Both the position numbers and the translations under genes were made by a program. From the NCBI GenBank assembly GCA_007922305.1, contig ML677334.1:59374858-59438857 (forward strand): a stretch of DNA of 64,000 nucleotides, in the 5' to 3' direction. The stretch comes from Dermatemys mawii (lineage: Eukaryota > Chordata > Testudines > Dermatemydidae). Under the pieces are notes generated by a model. The model saw only the letters and a list, made by a program, of their open reading frames with translations, had not been told where the DNA came from and searched no databases. Of this stretch, positions 58,575-64,000 are shown piece after piece; the first letter of the stretch is position 1, and each line of letters starts with the position of its first letter.

Positions 58575-58720
58575 TATCAGAGGGGTAGCTGTGTTAGTCT
58601 GGATCTGCAAAAGCGACAAAGAGTCTTGTAGCACCTTATAGACAGATCATAGGGACCATGAGATCTGTTAGTCTATAAGGTGCTACAAGACTCTTTGAGT
58701 CTTCGTCAAGTTATGCATAC
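58575..58720. repeat. Penelope-end palindrome with perfect 27-bp arms
   Basis: ATCAGAGGGGTAGCTGTGTT and GTTAGTCTGGATCTGCAAAA at 58577-58612 are the familiar terminus of turtle Penelope-like elements. Arm 58617-58643 (CAAAGAGTCTTGTAGCACC...) is the exact reverse complement of 58671-58697. The 27-bp arms enclose a 27-nt spacer that itself begins to pair (AGATC). It looks like two inverted element ends joined without an interior. Confidence 0.6.
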
Positions 58721-58739
58721 TTAAACATTCTTGATTCTG

Positions 58740-60075
58740 CTCTGACTTATAACAGTATCAGGCCTTGATCCTGGAAGGAGATATGCTGGAGACATCCACA
58801 TGGAATCCTATTGATTTCGCAACCTAAAAACTGCTGAAAAACAAGAGAGAAGTTTTGGGAATCTGTTACAGGGCAAATATATTAATTTTTTTAGAAGAAA
58901 AACATGGGGACTTTTTTGTTTTTGAGGCCTTAGTTCTTCACAATTAGTTTCCGCTGAATTTTATTTGTGCATTATAAATGCCTGTGCAGCTGATTTTCCC
59001 CTCACACCCATTTTACACAAGCATAAAATTTGGTTGACTTCAGTATGTAAAGGTCAGCACTTGCACATCTGTTTCCAGGATCAGAGCCTTAATCAGCCTC
59101 AGTGCAATGAAGTCAGTGGAAACACACTGGTATAAAATTGGTGTGAGCAGAGAATCATAATCTTTTACACTTGTACAGTTGAAAGTCAGAAGGAATTAGC
59201 TGTGAAGAACAAAGGTCACAAACAAACATACCATGTCCTTCTTTAAAAAGTTTAATAAATTTCCATCTAACAGCTGTCCAGAAAGTTTCTCTTTTATTTT
59301 CAGTAGTTTTCTGGACTACAGTCTTGGAGTTAACATTGTTCTGGAACAACTTTTTGTTTAAACTGATTAAGCTCTGTGCCCTTAATTTTGTGGTGTTAAG
59401 CATAATTTACACACTCATTATTAACAGTTGGCAAAGACTGTTTTTCTTTTAAAAGGCTGCCTAAGTATACTGCCAAGTGTAGCATGGTAAATCCTAATGA
59501 CTATGTTTTAAACTATTGTTTTTTACATTAATTATATAAGTTCCCACCCACTCAGCACAGTTACAAAATGTAAGTATTGTGGACTGTTACAGACTGTTTA
59601 ATTGTGCTATGAGATTTAACTAGTCATTAATGTCGGCTACTCAGTTCATGACTAGCTGTGTGGGGTACTACATGAGTGTTTTTACCATCTTGTGTGTGTG
59701 TGTAATCTTGGGCTTGAGTCACACAGGCATAAAACTGGACTGATGAGTCAGGCCCCTTACACTGAAGTTTCATATAACGTTGTATGTATGTACTGTGTGT
59801 ATGACATTCATTAAGAATCCAGGCAAGAAACGAACATAAATGCAGGTGAAAAAGTGACTGAACACTCAGCCTTAATGATGAGCGCTCATATGGGCATTTC
59901 TTTATGGGCTTGATCCTGCTTCCATTGAAATCAGTGGTGCAGGATTAGGCCTCATGTCATGATATATTAGTATGTCAAATAATATACAATAAAATAAAAA
60001 CTCCAGTTTCTTAAACAGTCTGATGTGCCTAGCACTTATATTGCACTGGCTGACATGTAGGTATTAGTGTGCTTG
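58740..60075. other. Unassigned stretch with old palindromic repeats
   Basis: Words such as CACACCCATTTTACACAAGC, GACTTCAGTATGTAAAGG and AATGAAGTCAGTGGAA (58995-59120) and TGAAATCAGTGGTGCAGGATT (59925) belong to the palindromic family. No gene is recognised. Confidence 0.4.
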
Positions 60076-60079
60076 ACAA

Positions 60080-60240
60080 GGCTGGGTCAGTCTCCTTATC
60101 TCCATTTTAAAGATGAGGATGCTGATTACAGAAAGGCTAAATGAACTGTCCAAAGGTGTATGCAAGTCAGCGGCAAAAGTAAGACTACAACGCAGGTATA
60201 CTGACTCCACGGTCTATCCATGTATCAGCCATAGTGTAAT
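60080..60240 (-). repeat. MIR SINE, antisense
   Basis: CTTATCTCCATTTTAAAGATGAGGATGC, then AGAAAGGCTAAATGAACTG and GCAAGTCAGCGGCAAAAGTA, follow the antisense MIR order (TTTACAGATGAGGAAACTGAGG ... GAGGTTAAGTGACTTG ... AGTCAGTGGCAGAG). It is diverged but full in the core. Confidence 0.75.
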
Positions 60241-60462
60241 ATTCAGTTGAGTTTGTCACTGAATAGTACTTTCTGATAATAAGCCTTCCTGGAATTTCAC
60301 TGCGGGTGGACTGCTTCACCTGCTTGGAGTCCTGTTGACTTCAGTGTAAATTGCTGCTGGGACATTAGTTAGCTTGTACTCATATTAATAAAATCACATT
60401 TAAACATGAAACCTTAGGTCACTTTTAAAACACCTTAGATACCAAGGGTAAAAATCCTATAT

Positions 60463-60760
60463 AAGAACATAAGAATGGCCATACTGGGTCAGACCAAAGG
60501 TCCATCTAGGCTAGTATCCTGTCTACTGACAGTGGCCAATGCCAGGTATCAGGGAGTGAGTGAACCTATCAAGTAATGATCAAGTGATCTCTCTCCTGCC
60601 ATCTTCACCCTTCTGACAACAGAGGCGAGGGACACCATTCCTTACCCAGGCTGACTAATAACCATTAATGGACTTAACTTCCATTTATTTATCCAGTTCT
60701 TTTTTAAACCCTCTTCTATTCCTAGCCTTCACTGGCTCCTTTAATTCAATGGCAAAGCTC
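60463..60760 (-). mobile_element. CR1 LINE 3' end
   Basis: The plus strand shows AACATAAGAATGGCCATACT, GGGTCAGACCAAAGGTCC and GACAGTGGCCAATGCCAGGT, the antisense form of the 3' UTR of a common turtle CR1 subfamily, followed by ATCCAGTTCTTTTTTAAACC and the start of the coding C-terminus. It is 5'-truncated at about 60760. Confidence 0.8.
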
Positions 60761-60989
60761 CCATTCATTTAAACTAGAATTTCTCCCCAGTGAATGTCTG
60801 CAGGGCTGATGCTAGACACTTGTGCACCCTAAGAAATGTAACATGAGAGAACGACATTGCCCCACAGTTTCACTTTTCTGTCACTCTTTCTCACACCTCT
60901 ATTGCCTTGTTTCTTCGAGGTCCATGCCTCACTGCTCTTACTAATAGTGCTTAGCACATTGCTAACTTTAACTAATTAGTAGTGTCAGC

Positions 60990-61120
60990 ATCCCTGAGAA
61001 GTAAGAAGTATTTAATATCATTGAAGTAACTTGGTCCAGGCCACAAAAGGATTAGAATGCAAGAGTTCCTTGCTCCAGAATCCTAGACCTATGCTTAGAC
61101 CATTAGACCAGGCTGCCTCT
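60990..61120 (-). repeat. MIR SINE tRNA-related part, antisense
   Basis: GAATGCAAGAGTTCCTTGCTCC, followed by CTTAGACCATTAGACCAGGC, corresponds to the antisense tRNA-derived head of MIR (CCACTAGACCA-type words). Confidence 0.6.
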
Positions 61121-61212
61121 CACAATATTGAGTGGTCTCTCCTTGTGGCCTGAAGCAACATTAATTGCTCTGCAGAGGCAAGCAACTGTCTGGTAGCTGA
61201 GGCAGAGCTTTA

Positions 61213-62200
61213 CTCCTGGGGAAATTCTGCACCACTGTACATGCACATAATTAATGAGCTGCACATATTTTACATTTTTTGCACAGAGAAAAGCTTCCAC
61301 TGAAAAGTTGCTGCAGTTCTGCTTTTTTATACCAGAGTGCGCTGTGAGGATAGAACACAGCAGTTGCTCCCAGCCAACTAGGGAAGAGAAAGAGCCTGCC
61401 TTCTTCACAGTGCCTGTCAGGCTAGGTCAGGAGACAGAGAACATGGGGTTCTGGGGGGTTAGACTGGGGCTCATAAGGACTAGGCAGAAGGACAGATTGG
61501 GGCAGGGGCTGAATGGGAGTGGAGGTGCAGGGCTACATGGGGGAGGGATGCACAGGGTCACATGGTTACAGGGGAGAAGGTGCAGGGCCACATAGGTACA
61601 GGGGTTGCTGAATGGGGGCACAGAGACACATGGGGATGGGGAGAGTGGGTGTCTGAGTGGAGGTGGAGGAATGCATGTGCCTGACTGAATAGGAAAGGCT
61701 AGGGGTCAGCCAGGGTCTGCATAAGGGAAGCTTCCCAATAGTCCCTCCCTGCCCACCTCCCCAAAAAAACCCTGTTCCATACTTTTCCCACCCATACTCA
61801 GAAACCCTCCAAGTTCACGCTCAGGCTCCTTCCCAGCAATTATTTTCCTCTTTCTCAGCTCCTCTCTTACCCGTGACTCCCCCCAGACTTTGCACTGCTT
61901 CTAGGAGGTATGGGAAATACGGTTCTGTATTGTAGTTGAAATGAATTATTATCTCAGAGTTCTGTATTAATATGTCTAGTAAAGAATCTATTTGTCGAAA
62001 AAAAAATTCTGAATCTTTTTTTGTTGTCTGTATTGTTACAGACATACTTGCTGACAAGTACTTTGAAAGAAATGACCCAAAAATAATTGAAACTGGTGTG
62101 ATTATATTGTGTTATTTTGACAAAATATGCAGAATTTTGCAAAATTTTAAAATATTGTGTGCAGAATTTTTAATTTTTTTGAGTAGAATTCCCCTAGGAG
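61213..62200. mobile_element. TA-flanked DNA transposon of about 1 kb
   Basis: Left end CTCCTGGGGAAATTCTGC (61213) and right end GAATTCCCCTAGGAG (to 62200) are inverted copies with 13 of 15 matching bases, flanked by TA (61211-61212 and 62201-62202). The interior includes a G-rich segment (61430-61690) and an A/T-rich right third. No transposase is recognised. Its left 150 bp occur again, inverted, at 62831-62981. Confidence 0.6.
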
Positions 62201-62830
62201 TAAGCACATGCTTCAGTTCAGGCAGGCCATTTAGAGCATAGCATGTAGTTTTCAGTTGATCTAGGGTCTTCCAAGAGTGTAGGGAACCATAGTTGAGTGT
62301 CTTTCATGGCCCACAAAAACCAATGCTGGAAGCTGCATATGTGACCATGAACAGCATGAACCTGAGTTTTCAGGAAAAATCAGTAACAGACTTTCACGGA
62401 GTAAGCAGTTTACACGAGGCTACATCTTCAAGGCTAGGAGTGAAATCCTGGGTCCACTTTTGACATTGACTTCAATGGAGCCACGAGTTCACTCATTTTT
62501 GTCAGGAACAACACAGGATTATTGCTCCTGGCACTGGACGACACCGTCTGAACTGTGGCCGGTAAACCGTTATGCTCGGGCACTGCTGCTACTGGTGTGA
62601 GGCTGGATTGTGATGTGGCTGATTATAAAGTATAGACTATGATGGTGTTGTGCGGGGAGGTGGCGCCTTACCCAATCCCGGGGGACAGGTAGGCCGTGGT
62701 GTTGGGTTGTAGTCTCCCCGAGGTTGTTAGCTTCCAAGGGACGAAGTGCCAATGTCTGTCCTGCGCCCAAACCTCTAAAGGTATGACGGATGACCGAGAT
62801 TTAGGGTCAGAACTAGTTTATTGCTTATGA

Positions 62831-62981
62831 CTGCTGTGTTCTATCCTCACAGCGCACTCTGGTGTAAAAAAGCAGAACTGCAGCAACTTTTCAGTGGAAG
62901 CTTTTCTCTGAACAAAAAATGTAAAATATGTGCAGCTCATTAATTATGTGCTTGTACAGTGGTGCAGAATTTCCCCAGGAG
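62831..62981 (-). mobile_element. Truncated inverted copy of the 61213 transposon
   Basis: The reverse complement of this segment matches 61213-61362 with about 4 differences in 150 bases. It keeps the terminal CTCCTGGGGAAATTCTGC followed by TA (62982-62983) but lacks the other end. It sits inside the LTR, just after the poly-A signal. Confidence 0.7.
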
Positions 62982-63492
62982 TAAATCAGTCTGGTCTACA
63001 ATAGACCCAGCTACCACAAGGTTACAATAACATTTACGGCTATGATCACGGACAACACGATGCAACAATGACAACAATTACACATTCAAGATTCTGCATT
63101 CATTCTGTACTGCCTCCCTAGAGTTTCTGCCCTGGTGAGGCCTTTGGTCCGCCTGGCCTGACTCTACCGGCTACCAGGTCTCTGTCTGATCAGTTTATGG
63201 ATGTCCTTATCAGCCCCGTGGTCCTACCGGATGGCGGTTTCAATCCCGTCTCACATACTCCCCCTGACCCGGGTCCCTCCCAGCGTGGCTACCGGCCCCG
63301 TATGCTCACCCTCTTGTTGGTATTTGGTGGATGAGATGAGGTTCCCTTCCTTCGGGTTGCGAGTCCAAGTTCGGGTCCTGAGTCTGCTCTCCTGGCTGAT
63401 CTCTGGGGTGAGTCTGCAATTTGCTGGCTCATTCCCTGCTATATTTATCTAGGTGCCTGCGGGCTTTTGCCTGTTCTGGCCTTCCCTCTAAC

Positions 63493-63605
63493 TGGTCCCT
63501 TTTTGGTTCTCCTTTTTTGGGCCCTTCTCTAAGTGGTCCCTTTTTGGTTCCTCTTCTTGGCCCCCTCTCTGAGTGGTCCCTTTTTGGTTCCCCTTCTAAC
63601 GGGGC
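63493..63605. repeat. About 40-bp tandem array, 3 units
   Basis: TGGTCCCTTTTTGGTTC begins at 63493, 63534 and 63574. A diverged further copy (GATTGGTACCTTTTGG) follows near 63652. On the minus strand the units contain CCAAT- or CCACT-like words upstream of the LTR TATA box, consistent with enhancer repeats. Confidence 0.75.
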
Positions 63606-63719
63606 CTTCTGTGATTGTTCCCTTTTCTAGGCCGGCTACGGCCTGTTCTCTGATTGGTACCTTTTGGGTGGGCTGTCCTGCACTTTTCGTATCTCCTTTC
63701 TGATTGAACTCTTCTCTGG

Positions 63720-63819
63720 GTGCTCTGGAGGTTCTGGGTTACCGTGACAACGCGACCACAATTGGCCAGGTGCTCTGGAAGTTCCGGGTTACCGTGACAA
63801 CGCAACCGCAACTGGCCGA
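63720..63819. repeat. 50-bp tandem duplication
   Basis: Two units, 63720-63769 and 63770-63819, each begin GTGCTCTGGA and contain GGGTTACCGTGACAACGC. They differ at a few bases. They lie within the U3-like part of the LTR. Confidence 0.8.
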
Positions 63820-63876
63820 CCACTGTCAGCATGACGCGTACATCTCGACTGCACAGACCCCCTATGTATACATTCC

Positions 63877-63939
63877 TACGCCATTGCTACATACTCTTAC
63901 GCCATTGCTACATATTCTTACACCATTGCTACCTCTGCT
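63877..63939. repeat. 21-bp tandem array, 3 units
   Basis: TACGCCATTGCTACATACTCT at 63877, a one-base variant at 63898 and a more diverged TACACCATTGCTACC unit at 63919 make an exact 21-bp period. It is the outermost array of the LTR. Confidence 0.85.
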
Positions 63940-64000
63940 ATATTGCTAAGTTATTAAGCCTTTCATTAAGCTAGCCTATACACCTAATTCCTGGCCTCTG

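Larger units (their letters stand above)
62500..64000 (-). mobile_element. Partial long retroviral-type LTR running off the window
   Basis: Read on the minus strand, this GC-rich block has tandem arrays (upstream), a TATA-like TAAATATAGC near 63440-63450, a polyadenylation AATAAA at 62817-62822 and an end TTCCTGACA at 62500. That order (repeats, TATA, poly-A signal, CA end) is that of U3-R-U5. Its start lies beyond 64000, so its own target duplication cannot be tested. A 151-bp transposon fragment interrupts it between TATA and poly-A signal. No gag or pol is seen. It is a probable old endogenous-retrovirus LTR. Confidence 0.55.

Noticed and set aside
1..64000. CRISPR arrays, operons, toxin-antitoxin or phage systems
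   Set aside because: No spaced direct repeats of the right kind and no bacterial coding density. The sequence is a vertebrate chromosome.
1..64000. tRNA and rRNA genes
   Set aside because: Only MIR-derived tRNA-like traces were seen (15385, 60990). No cloverleaf with intact A and B boxes was found.

Overview
The window looks like a stretch of a vertebrate nuclear genome, most likely a turtle (Testudines). This is inferred from its repeats: CR1 LINE fragments, degraded MIR-type SINEs, many Harbinger and hAT miniature elements whose ends contain a TGTCTACACT-type motif, a Penelope-like retroelement ending in GIY-YIG, and several solo LTR families that I recognise from turtle assemblies. The base composition is AT-rich and CpG-poor, apart from one CpG island at about 55.4-56.35 kb. 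I recognise no complete host protein-coding gene, no tRNA or rRNA gene, and nothing bacterial or phage-like. The open frames are short, and the only recognisable proteins are broken transposon proteins. The window is best read as a gene-poor intergenic or intronic interval next to one CpG-island promoter.

Layout. 0-5 kb holds a hAT-like element (315-1048), a Harbinger MITE (1525-1717), a solo LTR with an exact 5-bp target duplication (2472-3579) and a small hAT MITE (4564-4743). 5-10.6 kb is mostly unassigned sequence with decayed palindromic repeats. At 10.6-14.6 kb a TA-flanked MITE (10622-11924) contains a poly-T tract, a 400-N gap, a perfect 19-bp hairpin and a solo LTR (11352-11877), followed by a CR1 fragment (12163-13925) and another solo LTR (13974-14573). 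14.6-31 kb is largely unassigned, with MIR, L2-like LINE and hAT remnants and three stretches that resemble conserved non-coding elements (about 17.5, 26.9 and 29.7 kb). At 31.3 kb lies a second copy of the 11.3-kb LTR. 33.6-35.1 kb holds a LINE reverse-transcriptase pseudogene that does not look like CR1. 37.9-39.2 kb is a hAT-like element with a 10-bp flanking repeat. 40.9-44.0 kb holds two inverted Harbinger transposase remnants between perfect 15-bp terminal repeats.

45.7-51.5 kb is a dense pile-up: an LTR, a CR1 interrupted by an LTR, an inverted CR1, a Tigger-like element and a Harbinger MITE. 51.8-55.1 kb has a hAT MITE with an exact 8-bp target duplication, a strongly C-skewed repeat, and a Penelope-like element that was itself hit by a hAT MITE. 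The CpG island follows, with two CRE-type sites and a Z-DNA-prone (GC)n tract. The remainder holds MIR and CR1 tails, a TA-flanked DNA transposon (61213-62200), and a large minus-strand retroviral-type LTR with three tandem-repeat arrays that runs off the window end.

No genes work together here in an operon sense. The interest lies in the nested insertion order, the inverted transposon pairs, the gap structure, and the CpG island with its candidate distal regulatory elements.
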